A stretch of 64,000 nucleotides of DNA, from NCBI RefSeq assembly GCF_039542035.1, contig NZ_BAABHJ010000005.1, positions 186,001 to 250,000 on the forward strand. The letters run 5' to 3'. The DNA comes from Actinoallomurus liliacearum. Lineage in GTDB: Bacteria; Actinomycetota; Actinomycetes; Streptosporangiales; Streptosporangiaceae. Positions 53,368 through 61,773 of this stretch are shown here, piece after piece; position 1 is the first letter of the stretch; each line of letters begins with the position of its first letter. The translations under genes and the position numbers were made by a program. The notes beneath the pieces were generated by a model. That model saw nothing but the letters and a program-made list of their open reading frames with translations, had not been told where the DNA came from and made no database searches.

Positions 53368-53490
53368 ATGCTTGAGCCCGAGGACAAGGCACCCGAGGCC
53401 GAGGACATCGAGGTCGTCGCGCACGGCGACGAGGACGAAGAGCTCAACGCCGGTTGCATCATCAACGGCAGCAGCCAGACCGACGGCTGA
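53368..53490 (+). CDS. RiPP precursor peptide 3
   Basis: The 40-residue peptide starts MLEPEDKAPE, has the leader block AEDIEVVAHG and ends ELNAGCIINGSSQTDG. The core shares G-C-(I/V)-I-N with precursor 2 and has a longer tail. GAGGAGG precedes the ATG. The stop is followed by a stem-loop of the same design as for precursor 2. Confidence 0.85.
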   Translation: MLEPEDKAPEAEDIEVVAHGDEDEELNAGCIINGSSQTDG

Positions 53491-53505
53491 CGACTCCACG
53501 ACGTG

Positions 53506-53574
53506 ACGACGGGCGGGACATTCGTCGCCTCCGGCGGTCTCCGCCGGCCGGCGGCCGGATGACCCGCCCGTCGT
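53506..53574 (+). terminator. Large hairpin terminator after precursor 3
   Basis: ACGACGGGCGGG (53506-53517) pairs perfectly with CCCGCCCGTCGT (53563-53574); inner GC-rich arms around the CCGGCGG stretch add stability. It separates the precursor from the peptidase gene, so the peptide is expected in excess. Confidence 0.8.
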
Positions 53575-53617
53575 TCCCGGATCCGCCACCAGGGAGCCCG
53601 CCATCACGGAGCAGTCA

Positions 53618-55822
53618 TTGGAAGCGGCCACCGCGCGAGCGCGTCGCCGGTACCCGGAGGCGCCGCGCGAGGGCGTGGTGCAGGAGCTCCACGGACAGCG
53701 CGTCCCCGACCCGTACCGCTGGCTGGAGGACCCCGCGGATCCCCGGACGGCGCGGTGGAGCGCCGAACAGGACACTCTCTACCAGGCGGAACGCGAGACC
53801 TGGCCCGGCCTGGACCGCTGGACGGCGGAGGTCGCGGCCCGCACCGCGACCGACCGGGTGCTGACGCCGAAGGTGCGCGGCGGCCGGACCTTCTGGCTGC
53901 GGCAACGCGCCGACCGGGATCACCCGGCCCTCTTCGTCGCCGACGGCGAGGCGGGGGAGCGGATGCTGCTCGACCCGTGCGTCCTGGATCCGACCGGACG
54001 GACCGTGCTGGACGCCTGGGAGCCGTCCGTCGAGGGCGACCTGCTCGCGTACCAGATCTCTCGGGACGGCACCGAGGACTCGCTCCTGTGGGTGCTCGAC
54101 GTGGCCACCGGGTCGGTCGTCGACGGTCCGATCGATCGGGTGCGGAGGTCCTCGATCGGCTGGCTGCCCGGCGGCGCGATGTTCTACTACGTGCGGTACC
54201 TCGGGACGCGTTTCGGTGAGGAGCGTTACCACCGCCGGGTCTGCCTGCACCGCGTTGGCGCCGCACCGGACGAGGACGTCGTGGTGTTCGGCGACGGGTG
54301 GGACAAGACCCGGTTCTACAGCGTGGCCGTCACGGCGGACGGCCGCTGGCTCACCGTCACCGCGACGACCGGTACCGGGCGGGCCACCGACGTCCACCTG
54401 GCCGACCTGTCCGCCGGTCCGCCGGAGCGCCCGCGGCTGCGGCCGGTCCAGGAGGGGACGCGCGCCCGGACCCGGCTGCACATCGCGTCCGGCACCGGCC
54501 CGTACGACACGGTCTGGCTGCGCACCGACCACGGTGCCGCGCACGGTCGCGTCGTCGCGTGCCGTCCGGCGGACCTCGACCGTGGCCCCGACGGCTGGCG
54601 CGAGGTGATCGCCGAACGCGCCGACGCCGTGCTCACCGACCTCGCCGTGCTGACCGGCCCGGAACTCGCCCACCCCATCGGGCTGGTCACCTGGGTGCGC
54701 CACGCGGCGGCGGAGGTGACGGTGCACGACCTGACCGACGGCCGCCGGATGGACACCATCGCGCTGCCCGGTACGGGCTCGGTCGGCCTCTTCTCGGTAC
54801 GGCCTGACGGGGGCCATGAGGCGTGGTTCACCTACACCGACTTCGCCACGCCACCGTACGTCCTCCGCTATGACGGGCGCACCGGCCGGGTCACGCCCTG
54901 GGCGCCGGGCGGGTCGGCCCCGGGGCCGGGAGTGGAGGGTGTCGCGTCCCGGCAGGTCGCCTTCCAGTCCCGCGACGGGACGACCGTACGGATGTTCGTG
55001 ATCTCCGCGGCCGGTCGCCCGGACACGCCGCGGCCGACCCTGCTCACCGGGTACGGGGGCTTCGCCGCGTCGATGTCACCCCGGTACACCCCTCGGGTCC
55101 TCGCCTGGGTCAGGGCCGGCGGAGTGTTCGCCTGGGCGTGCCTGCGCGGCGGCGGCGAGGAGGGCGAACCGTGGCACCGCGCCGGCAGCCGGGAGCACAA
55201 GCAGAACACGTTCGACGACTTCGCCGCGGCCGCCGACCACCTGGTCGCGACCGGCTGGTCCCGGCCCGGCCGGCTCGCGGTCATGGGCGGCTCCAACGGC
55301 GGGCTGCTGGTGGGCGCGGCGCTCACCCAGCGTCCGGACAAGTACGCCGCGGTCGTGTGCATGTCGCCGCTGCTGGACATGGTCCGCTACGAGCTGTCCG
55401 GGCTGGGGCCGAGTTGGGTGCCCGAGTACGGCAGCGCGAGCGATCCGGCGCAGCTGCGCACGCTGCTCGGCTACTCCCCGTACCACCGCGTCACCTCTGG
55501 CACGGCGTACCCGCCGGTGCTGTTCACCGTCGCCGACGGGGATACCAGGACGGATCCGCTGCACGCGCGCAAGATGTGCGCCGCGCTGCAGCACGCCTCG
55601 TCCGGCGGGCCGGTGCTGCTCCGGCTCGAACGCGGGGTGGGTCACGGGGACCGCGCCACGTCCCGTACGGTCGCGCTGCACGGGGAGACCCTGGCCTTCC
55701 TCGCCGCCCACGTCGGCCTTGACGCGCCCGGCCATGTGAACTCTGCTGCGCTCGGCCAAGAGGGCCGCGAGGCGCCAGGCGAGGTAGGCCGCGCGGCGCT
55801 CGACCACCCGGCCGCGTCATGA
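53618..55822 (+). CDS. Prolyl oligopeptidase (S9) of the RiPP cluster
   Basis: The 734-residue enzyme has the N-terminal PYRWLEDP motif and a beta-propeller (about residues 70-410) that filters substrates by size. The C-terminal alpha/beta hydrolase domain (about 440-700) has Ser in GGSNGGLLVG, Asp in DGDTRTDP and His in GVGHGD. POPs cut short peptides and in several RiPP pathways remove leaders, the probable role here. A TTG start at 53618 is the best standard codon; AGGGAG further up would also suit an unusual ATC at 53603. It overlaps the glycosyltransferase by 4 nt. Confidence 0.9.
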   Translation: MEAATARARRRYPEAPREGVVQELHGQRVPDPYRWLEDPADPRTARWSAEQDTLYQAERETWPGLDRWTAEVAARTATDRVLTPKVRGGRTFWLRQRADRDHPALFVADGEAGERMLLDPCVLDPTGRTVLDAWEPSVEGDLLAYQISRDGTEDSLLWVLDVATGSVVDGPIDRVRRSSIGWLPGGAMFYYVRYLGTRFGEERYHRRVCLHRVGAAPDEDVVVFGDGWDKTRFYSVAVTADGRWLTVTATTGTGRATDVHLADLSAGPPERPRLRPVQEGTRARTRLHIASGTGPYDTVWLRTDHGAAHGRVVACRPADLDRGPDGWREVIAERADAVLTDLAVLTGPELAHPIGLVTWVRHAAAEVTVHDLTDGRRMDTIALPGTGSVGLFSVRPDGGHEAWFTYTDFATPPYVLRYDGRTGRVTPWAPGGSAPGPGVEGVASRQVAFQSRDGTTVRMFVISAAGRPDTPRPTLLTGYGGFAASMSPRYTPRVLAWVRAGGVFAWACLRGGGEEGEPWHRAGSREHKQNTFDDFAAAADHLVATGWSRPGRLAVMGGSNGGLLVGAALTQRPDKYAAVVCMSPLLDMVRYELSGLGPSWVPEYGSASDPAQLRTLLGYSPYHRVTSGTAYPPVLFTVADGDTRTDPLHARKMCAALQHASSGGPVLLRLERGVGHGDRATSRTVALHGETLAFLAAHVGLDAPGHVNSAALGQEGREAPGEVGRAALDHPAAS

Positions 55823-57183
55823 GGATCCTGCTCTGCCCGCTCAGCGACGGAGGCTACCTCTACCCGACGATCGCGGCCGGCCTGGAGCTGCGCCGCCGAG
55901 GACACATCGTCAGCGTGCTGGGCCGGGCCACGGCGGCCTCGATCGCGGCCGAGGCCGGGCTGTCGTTCGCGGCGGCGGAGGACTTCGGCGGGCGGCGTGG
56001 ATTCTCCGCGACGTGGTGGGGCCCCACCGGCCTCGCGCAGTACCGGGCGACGCTGCGCGCCGCCACGCAGGCGGGCGCCGACCTGCTGGTCACCTCGGTG
56101 CTGTGCAACGGTGCTCTGCTCGCGGCCGAGGTGCTGGACATCCCGGTGGCGGTGGTCGGGCTGTCGGTCCACCTGTGGACGTACCGCGCCGGCGGCGAGG
56201 GCGAACCGCCCCTGGGCCGGACCCGAGAGAACCGGACCGGCGAGTCGATGCGACTCTACGCCGCCGTACGCGAGCAGGCCGGCCTGGCCGCGCGCGGGTC
56301 CAGGGAGGATCCGCTGCTCGGCGACGCGCTCCTGCTCCGCGGCGATCCCGCGCTGGAGTACCCGGGCGCGGTGCTGCCCGAGCGGGTGCACCACGTCGGG
56401 CCGCTGGCCTGGGAGCCGGCGGCGGACGCGGCCGACCTTGCCGCGATCGAGGCCCACCTGCACAGGTCCGGCAAGCCCGTCGTGTACGCGCATCTGGGCC
56501 GTTTCTTCGGCGGCGCCGACAAGTGGCCGGCCCTGAACGCCGCCTTCACCGGCGGTCCGTTCCAGGCCGTGGTCGAGCAGGGCCGGTCGACGGATCCGCG
56601 CCCCGATCCCGGCGCCGACATCCTGCTCGTACGGAAGCGGTGGATGGGGCCGCTCATCGACCGGGCCGGGCTGGTGCTGACCAGCGGCACGTCGGCACCG
56701 GTGCTGGCGGCGCTGCTGCGCGGGCGGCCGCTCGGCGTCTCGCCCAACGGCTCCGAGCAGCCGCTGCTGGCGGGCGCGTGCGTCCGGGCCGGCGTGGCCG
56801 TACGGGTCCCGGGCGTGCCGACGCCGGAGCCGTCGGCGCTGCTGGCGTCGGCCTGGCGGGACCCGGTGCTGCGGAGGCGCGCCGGCGAGCTCGGCCGCAG
56901 GCTGGCCGCGGCGAACGGCGCCGCCCGCGCGGCCGACGTCATCGAACAGGTGGCTCACGGAGGCGAGAGGCGAGGGCATGGACACTCGATCGGTCGAGTC
57001 GGCGGAACCGGCCGCACTGTCGGCGAGCGCGTTGCGCTGGATACGGGCCAACGCGGGGTACCTCGACTCCGCCTCGGCGCGCACGGAAATACGGGCCACC
57101 CCACGAGCGAAGGCCTTCCTGCAACTGGCGCAGCTGCGTCACCACTGGGCGAAGGCCCGGCCGGGGGACTCGGGCCTGGATGA
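55819..57183 (+). CDS. MGT-like glycosyltransferase (GT-B fold), long C-terminal overlap
   Basis: The protein resembles macrolide-type GT1 glycosyltransferases: an N-terminal acceptor domain (MRILLCPLSDGGYLYPTIA) and a C-terminal donor domain with SGTSAPVLAALLRGRPLGVSP and SEQPLLAGACVRAGVAVRV. Family homology ends near residue 385 (about 56973). The last ~70 residues lie out of frame over the next gene and look non-native, so the stop is missing, either by mutation or by a sequence error. If active it could glycosylate the peptide, making a glyco-RiPP; this is inference. Confidence 0.8.
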   Translation: MRILLCPLSDGGYLYPTIAAGLELRRRGHIVSVLGRATAASIAAEAGLSFAAAEDFGGRRGFSATWWGPTGLAQYRATLRAATQAGADLLVTSVLCNGALLAAEVLDIPVAVVGLSVHLWTYRAGGEGEPPLGRTRENRTGESMRLYAAVREQAGLAARGSREDPLLGDALLLRGDPALEYPGAVLPERVHHVGPLAWEPAADAADLAAIEAHLHRSGKPVVYAHLGRFFGGADKWPALNAAFTGGPFQAVVEQGRSTDPRPDPGADILLVRKRWMGPLIDRAGLVLTSGTSAPVLAALLRGRPLGVSPNGSEQPLLAGACVRAGVAVRVPGVPTPEPSALLASAWRDPVLRRRAGELGRRLAAANGAARAADVIEQVAHGGERRGHGHSIGRVGGTGRTVGERVALDTGQRGVPRLRLGAHGNTGHPTSEGLPATGAAASPLGEGPAGGLGPG

Positions 57184-57883
57184 GGTGACCGCCCTCGTCG
57201 AACGCGTCTGGCGGAGCCCCGAATTCGTCCGGCTCCTCGCCCTCGATCCGCGCTACGCGCGGCAGTTCCAGGTGATGTACGCCGGGCTGGCGCCCGCCCC
57301 GGAGGGCCCGCACCGGGCCGTGCTCGCCCGGCTGGCGGCCGACGGCTACCTCGCACCGAACCGTAAGTCGCCGTACCTGCGCCTGGAGACGCGGTACTAC
57401 GCCGATCTCGCCGGAGCGCCCCATCTGATCGAGTCGTACCGGGAGCTGTACGAGTCCAGCCTGCTGGCCCGGCGAGCGCTGCCGGTGGCCGACCTGGACG
57501 TGTGCAACGTCACGCACACCGTCTTCTACCTCAGCGACTTCGGCTTCCGCGACTCCGGTCTGACCTCCGAGGAACGCGAGCGAGCGCTGGGCGTCGTGGA
57601 GGAGCTGACGGAGCACAGCGTGCGGCGCGGGGAGTGGGATCTCGTCGGCAAGCTCCTGCTCGCGCAGTTCTGCCTCGGCGCCGACCCGGCGCGCACGCCG
57701 TCGGGAGCGGCCGGCCTACGACTGCTCGCGCGGGCGCAGCGGCCCGACGGCGCGATGCCCGGCCGATCGTCCACCGACCGGGCGGACGAGTCCGCGACGC
57801 CGGTCATGCTGTTCCGCAAGGCCTACCAGGCGACGCTCGTGACCGCGCTGGCGTCACTGATCATCTCGGCGTCACCCGCCTGA
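56978..57883 (+). CDS. Helical protein, paralogue A (possibly DUF6895)
   Basis: The 301-residue all-helical protein contains LRLETRYYADLAG, NVTHTVFYLSDFG and a C-terminal FRKAYQATLVTAL. It is a clear paralogue of the protein at 61770-62687 in the same cluster and may belong to DUF6895. The conserved Thr-His and Asp-Phe motifs could bind a metal or substrate. Function is unknown; a toroid-like scaffold or accessory subunit for a modification enzyme is possible. Its 3' end overlaps the convergent TfuA gene by 61 nt. GGAGGCGAG upstream supports the ATG. Confidence 0.75.
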   Translation: MDTRSVESAEPAALSASALRWIRANAGYLDSASARTEIRATPRAKAFLQLAQLRHHWAKARPGDSGLDEVTALVERVWRSPEFVRLLALDPRYARQFQVMYAGLAPAPEGPHRAVLARLAADGYLAPNRKSPYLRLETRYYADLAGAPHLIESYRELYESSLLARRALPVADLDVCNVTHTVFYLSDFGFRDSGLTSEERERALGVVEELTEHSVRRGEWDLVGKLLLAQFCLGADPARTPSGAAGLRLLARAQRPDGAMPGRSSTDRADESATPVMLFRKAYQATLVTALASLIISASPA

Positions 57884-59193
57884 CGGCTCTTCAGCAGGGC
57901 GACGAACGGCTCGGCGAGCCGCCGGAGCGCGGCGAGATCGGCGATGCCCCGATCCCAGGCGTGGCCCGTCAGGTCGCCGGGGTCACAGCCCCACTCTCCG
58001 GCGATCACCCGGTCGGCGACCTCCGCGCGGAACCGCCGGCGCGTCCCTCCGTCGGGCACGGGACCGAGCAACCGTTCACGGCATCGCCGCGCGGCGGCGA
58101 CGACCTCGCGGCCCCAGGCCATCGCCGCCGGGGTCCGTAGCTCCGGTGGCAGGTCCCACTTGGTCCACGCCCTGCCGTGCGTCACACCGAACGCGCGGAC
58201 CAGCAGGGTGGCGAGCGCCTCGTCCGCGGATCCCGCGAGGTCCTGCTCGGTGAGCCAGCCGTCCCGCCGCGGCGGCTCGAGTCCGCGCGCCCGCGCGACG
58301 GCGACGGCGTGCTCGGCCAGCGCCGGGTGGTCCGGGTCGAGGCCGGCGACCCTGGCCAGGACCTGACGGCGGTGCAGGCCCGGGAACGCGGGATGGACCA
58401 GGCGGAGTGCGGTGGCGGCGTCGGCGTCGGCGACCCACGCGCCGTCGGCCTCGGCGCCGTGGTAGCGGTGCTCCCACATCTCGAAGTCCCACGTGTGCAC
58501 GTTGCGGACCGGCCGGTCGCCGAGGCCGGCCGGGCGCAACTCCGGGTCGCCGGCCGCGGCGGCCGCCAGCAGCAGCCGGGCGTCGGCCGCCTTGGCGTCC
58601 GGGTCGCGCGCCGACCGCCAGGACCGGAACGCCTCGATCACGTGAGCCGGGAGGTGACCGCGGGCGACCGTCTCCAGCGCGCGGAAGCCACGGGACCGGA
58701 ACGGCATGGCGACGGCCAGGTCGACCATCAGCCGCGCGTCGTCCTGGCCGATGGCGCCGGCCGCCGCCGCGTCGCGGAGCGCGATCCGGATGCCGACCAG
58801 GGGGTCGCTGTAGGCGCGGTGGCCGTCCTCGGCCGTGCCGTGCACGATCGCCACCTCGTCGTCCCCGTCGATCTCACCGTCCCGGTAGAGCCGGAAGATC
58901 TCCCCGAAGCCGCGCATGCCGTACGGCCACAATTCCGCCGCGCGCAGCGCCCCCATGCTGGAGCTGCCGGCCACGGTGACCCCGCGCTGCAGCAGGTACA
59001 TGATCTCCCGGTGCCGGACCGACGCGGTCTGGAGGAAGAGCCCGTCGATGATCAGGACGGCGTCTTCGGCGCCGACGTCCAGGCGCAGCAGGTCGCCGTG
59101 GCGTACCGGCGGCCGGATCTCCGCGTCCGGCAGGAGCGCGGCGACCTCCGCGCGCGGCAGCGACGGCCCGACGAACACCACGTACCGTCTCAT
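57823..59193 (-). CDS. tfuA: TfuA-like protein
   Basis: The 456-residue protein begins MRRYVVFVGPSLPRAEV and contains IIDGLFLQTASVRHREIM, SSSMGALRAAELWPYGM, EVAIVHG and YSDPLVGIR, all typical of the TfuA core (about residues 1-200). A C-terminal extension of ~250 residues follows. TfuA works with YcaO to install thioamides in RiPPs by activating the amide and helping sulfur delivery. It is encoded directly after YcaO on the minus strand. Confidence 0.93.
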   Translation of the reverse strand: MRRYVVFVGPSLPRAEVAALLPDAEIRPPVRHGDLLRLDVGAEDAVLIIDGLFLQTASVRHREIMYLLQRGVTVAGSSSMGALRAAELWPYGMRGFGEIFRLYRDGEIDGDDEVAIVHGTAEDGHRAYSDPLVGIRIALRDAAAAGAIGQDDARLMVDLAVAMPFRSRGFRALETVARGHLPAHVIEAFRSWRSARDPDAKAADARLLLAAAAAGDPELRPAGLGDRPVRNVHTWDFEMWEHRYHGAEADGAWVADADAATALRLVHPAFPGLHRRQVLARVAGLDPDHPALAEHAVAVARARGLEPPRRDGWLTEQDLAGSADEALATLLVRAFGVTHGRAWTKWDLPPELRTPAAMAWGREVVAAARRCRERLLGPVPDGGTRRRFRAEVADRVIAGEWGCDPGDLTGHAWDRGIADLAALRRLAEPFVALLKSRQAGDAEMISDASAVTSVAW

Positions 59194-59275
59194 GCCCGTA
59201 CCTCCGGTCGAACGTGCGCTCGGCTCGCCGCGGTACCTCCGGTCGTCGCCCGGCTCATCGCGGTACCTCCGGTCC
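59194..59275 (-). repeat. Three CCGGAGGTAC repeats in the YcaO-TfuA junction
   Basis: On the minus strand CCGGAGGTAC occurs three times, at 30- and 35-bp spacing: once ending in the YcaO stop, once in the middle and once as the ribosome site of TfuA. The first copy is followed by ATGAGCCG, opening a 22-codon frame whose stop overlaps the TfuA start (ATGA). It may couple translation, or be a slippage duplication. Confidence 0.65.
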
Positions 59276-60385
59276 GGCGTGCGTGACGCTCATGCCGGGG
59301 GCGATGACCTTGACGGCGGGGATGCCGATGTCCTCGTGGTCCAGCCGGACCACGAACGGCTCGCAGCCGGTCACCGCGGCCACCCGGGACGCGCAGTGCC
59401 GGATCACCGAGCCGAGGTCGCCGTCGTCGGCCCAGGCGACCTCACCGGGGATGGGGACCGGATCGACGGGATCGGGCGGCGCGGACATCTCGTAGTACAC
59501 CTCGCCGTCGATGTCGTCGCGCGCCCCGGAGATCACGGCCAGCCGGGTCAGCACGGCCTCCGCCATCGCCCGGCCCAGTGCGATCGACGGATCCACGTGA
59601 CACGCGTACCCGGCGCACCGGATGGGGACGTCCTCGGACCAGACGGTCGCGGCGTAGCACGACAGCCCGGCCGGTCCGGTGATGTCGCGGACCAGGACGG
59701 AGCAGGCCGCCGCCCGCAGCGCGTCCAGGATCCGTCGCGTCACCGGGTCGGAACAGCTGTCCGGATCCACGTGGCGGCGCCGCGCGAGCGGCGCGTCACG
59801 GAGGGCGGCCACGGTCGCCCGCTCGACGAGTTCGTGCAGGGCGTGGAGTACGGCCTCGGCCTCCGTGTTCCCGGTCGCGAGGCCCGCGCTGGTCGGCCAG
59901 AAGAACACCGTGGCCCAGTCGTGCGCCCTGGTGCAGTCCAGCCGGATGCAGTCGACGGGGGCGAGAATCTCGCGGCCGGTCAGCAGGCCGCGCCCGCTCA
60001 CCCAGTCCAGTACCACGGAGGAGGTCAGCGGGGACCGCGGAGCCAGATTCAGCGCCCGGACGTCGTAGCCGAGGTCGAGCGCCGCGGCGGGGGCCCGGGC
60101 GGCCGTCGGCAGGGTGAGGTTCTCCGCGTGCCAGGTCTCGATGCTCTCCATGACCGCGCTGACCCGGGACTGCGCGGCCGTGTCGCCGGTGCCGATGCTG
60201 ACCGCGTAGGTGAGGCCGGCGGGCCGGTACGCCACGTGGACCGGAAGCCCGATGTCGTCCAGCCGGGTGATGTCGGCGACTCGGGTGATGCCGAAGCGCG
60301 ACAGCCCCCGGTGTACCCGCTCCCAGGTCTCCTCCGGGTCGGCGGTCCGATAGGTGCCGGTCCGGTAGGCGATGGTGTCCGGCAT
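59255..60385 (-). CDS. ycaO: YcaO cyclodehydratase-type enzyme
   Basis: The 376-residue YcaO protein has the ATP-binding signatures VSAVMESIETWHAE (ExxxE with Mg ligands), TEAEAVLHALHELVERATVAAL and GRAMAEAVLTRLAVISG. YcaO enzymes use ATP to activate backbone amides; with TfuA the outcome is thioamide formation. The C-terminus does not end in the Pro-rich tail of azoline-forming YcaOs, which agrees with the TfuA type. The ATG at 60385 is 5 nt from GAGGAG; an adjacent ATG at 60388 is too near. It is divergent from the radical SAM gene. Confidence 0.93.
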   Translation of the reverse strand: MPDTIAYRTGTYRTADPEETWERVHRGLSRFGITRVADITRLDDIGLPVHVAYRPAGLTYAVSIGTGDTAAQSRVSAVMESIETWHAENLTLPTAARAPAAALDLGYDVRALNLAPRSPLTSSVVLDWVSGRGLLTGREILAPVDCIRLDCTRAHDWATVFFWPTSAGLATGNTEAEAVLHALHELVERATVAALRDAPLARRRHVDPDSCSDPVTRRILDALRAAACSVLVRDITGPAGLSCYAATVWSEDVPIRCAGYACHVDPSIALGRAMAEAVLTRLAVISGARDDIDGEVYYEMSAPPDPVDPVPIPGEVAWADDGDLGSVIRHCASRVAAVTGCEPFVVRLDHEDIGIPAVKVIAPGMSVTHAGPEVPR

Positions 60386-60490
60386 CATCACTCCTCGATA
60401 GCCGGAGACCATGGTCACCTGCCGGTCGGAACGGCTCCATGCGACCTTCGGGCCAGCGCGTCGCCCTGGACGCCCGCACGCTGCGGTCAT

Positions 60491-60566
60491 ACCGGTTTCG
60501 AACCGGTGACCAATCGTCCTCATACCGCGAATCCCTAGCTTCGGATTGCCGGGCGTGACGAACGCC
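60491..60566 (+). promoter_or_regulatory. SARP-type promoter P4 of the radical SAM operon
   Basis: Repeats begin at 60491, 60502, 60513 and 60524 (ACCG, ACCG, ATCG, ACCG), then 8 bp, then TAGCTT (60536-60541). The stem-loop GGCGT-GACGA-ACGCC is at 60552-60566. The region is shared with the divergent ycaO gene, which may also be activated. Confidence 0.85.
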
Positions 60567-60588
60567 GTGTCCGGCCGGGGAGGGTGCA

Positions 60589-61773
60589 GTGGACCTGGAC
60601 GAGGCCGACCGGGAGAGTGGTGCGCGACTCCTCAAGGGAGAGCGGAACTGGTGGTTTCTCGGCCCCGGCGGAGTGGCACGCCTCCGCCCCGGACACCTGG
60701 CTCCCGACGGAACGCTGCGGCCGGGCACGGAACGGCAGCTGGACGAGCGCGGGCTGCTGTCCACCGCGCCGAGGAAGGGCTACTCGCTGACCGTCCTGAC
60801 GAGCACCGATTGCAATCTGGGCTGTGGCTACTGCTTCCAGAACGTCGGCCAGGACACGGCGGGCGGCACCCGCCCGCCGCGGATCACCCACGCGCGGCTG
60901 ACGTCGGAGACCATCACGTCGATCCTGGAGTTCGCCGGCCGGCGGATGGCGGCGGCCGAGCTGGAGAGGCTCACGATCCTGCTGTTCGGCGGGGAACCCC
61001 TGCTCAACGCCCGCGGCTGCCTCGAACTGCTGGCCCGGGCCGCGGACTACGGTCTGGCGCGCGCCTGGATGATCTCCAACGCGACCCTGCTGACCCCGCG
61101 GTTGGCCCGGGAGCTGTCCGGCCTGGGGCTCGACACGATCCAGGTCACCTTCGACGGTGACCGCGCGGACCACGACCGGATCCGCGTACGGCGGTCGCAC
61201 GGCGGGACCTTCGACACCATCGTTCGCAACATCGCCCGCGCGTCCGAGGCGTCGACGATCCACTGGCTCCTGCGGGTCAACGTCTCCCACCACAACCACC
61301 GGGGGATCGACGCGCTGATCGGACGTCTCTCGGCGGCGCTCGACCCCGCCCGGTGCTCGATCTACTTCGCCCGGGTCGGGGACGTCGGCGTCGGATACGG
61401 GAACGACCTGCTGCACACGGGCGAGCTGGCGGCGTCCTTCACCCGGTGGCACCGCCGGGCCCTCGAGCTGGGCTTCACCGTGGCCCGCCCGCAGGCGCGC
61501 CGGCAGTGCAACACCTGCGGTCACGCGGGCCGGTACGGCGCGGTGGTGAGCGCGGACGGGACGCTGTCGAGCTGCTGGGAGACCGCGGGCAAACCCGACT
61601 GGAAGGTCGGCACGGTCACCGAGGGGTACCTGCCCGCCGCCGTGACCGGGGAGCGCTGGATCGCGTGCGAGGACCTGTACCAGTACGGCGAGGACGATCG
61701 GACGCTCGCGGACTTCCACGACGCCGTGGACGCGGCCCTGCTCGATTCCCTGGACGAGATGGGGCGCCTGTGA
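60589..61773 (+). CDS. Radical SAM/SPASM peptide maturase
   Basis: The 394-residue enzyme has Cys75, Cys79 and Cys82 in TDCNLGCGYCFQ (CxxxCxxC) for the SAM cluster, GGEPLLNARG, and a SPASM-type C-terminus (QCNTCGHAGRYG, DGTLSSCWETAG, WIACEDLYQYG) for auxiliary clusters. Maturases of this type form thioether or carbon-carbon bonds in RiPPs. An N-terminal ~65-residue extension could bind the leader. The GTG start follows GGGGAGGG and lies under P4, co-regulated with the precursors. Confidence 0.92.
   Translation: MDLDEADRESGARLLKGERNWWFLGPGGVARLRPGHLAPDGTLRPGTERQLDERGLLSTAPRKGYSLTVLTSTDCNLGCGYCFQNVGQDTAGGTRPPRITHARLTSETITSILEFAGRRMAAAELERLTILLFGGEPLLNARGCLELLARAADYGLARAWMISNATLLTPRLARELSGLGLDTIQVTFDGDRADHDRIRVRRSHGGTFDTIVRNIARASEASTIHWLLRVNVSHHNHRGIDALIGRLSAALDPARCSIYFARVGDVGVGYGNDLLHTGELAASFTRWHRRALELGFTVARPQARRQCNTCGHAGRYGAVVSADGTLSSCWETAGKPDWKVGTVTEGYLPAAVTGERWIACEDLYQYGEDDRTLADFHDAVDAALLDSLDEMGRL

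Noticed and set aside
59194..59275. Triple repeat considered as a CRISPR-like or attachment site
   Set aside because: Only three short copies with unequal spacing, placed exactly on ribosome sites; no cas genes or integrase nearby.
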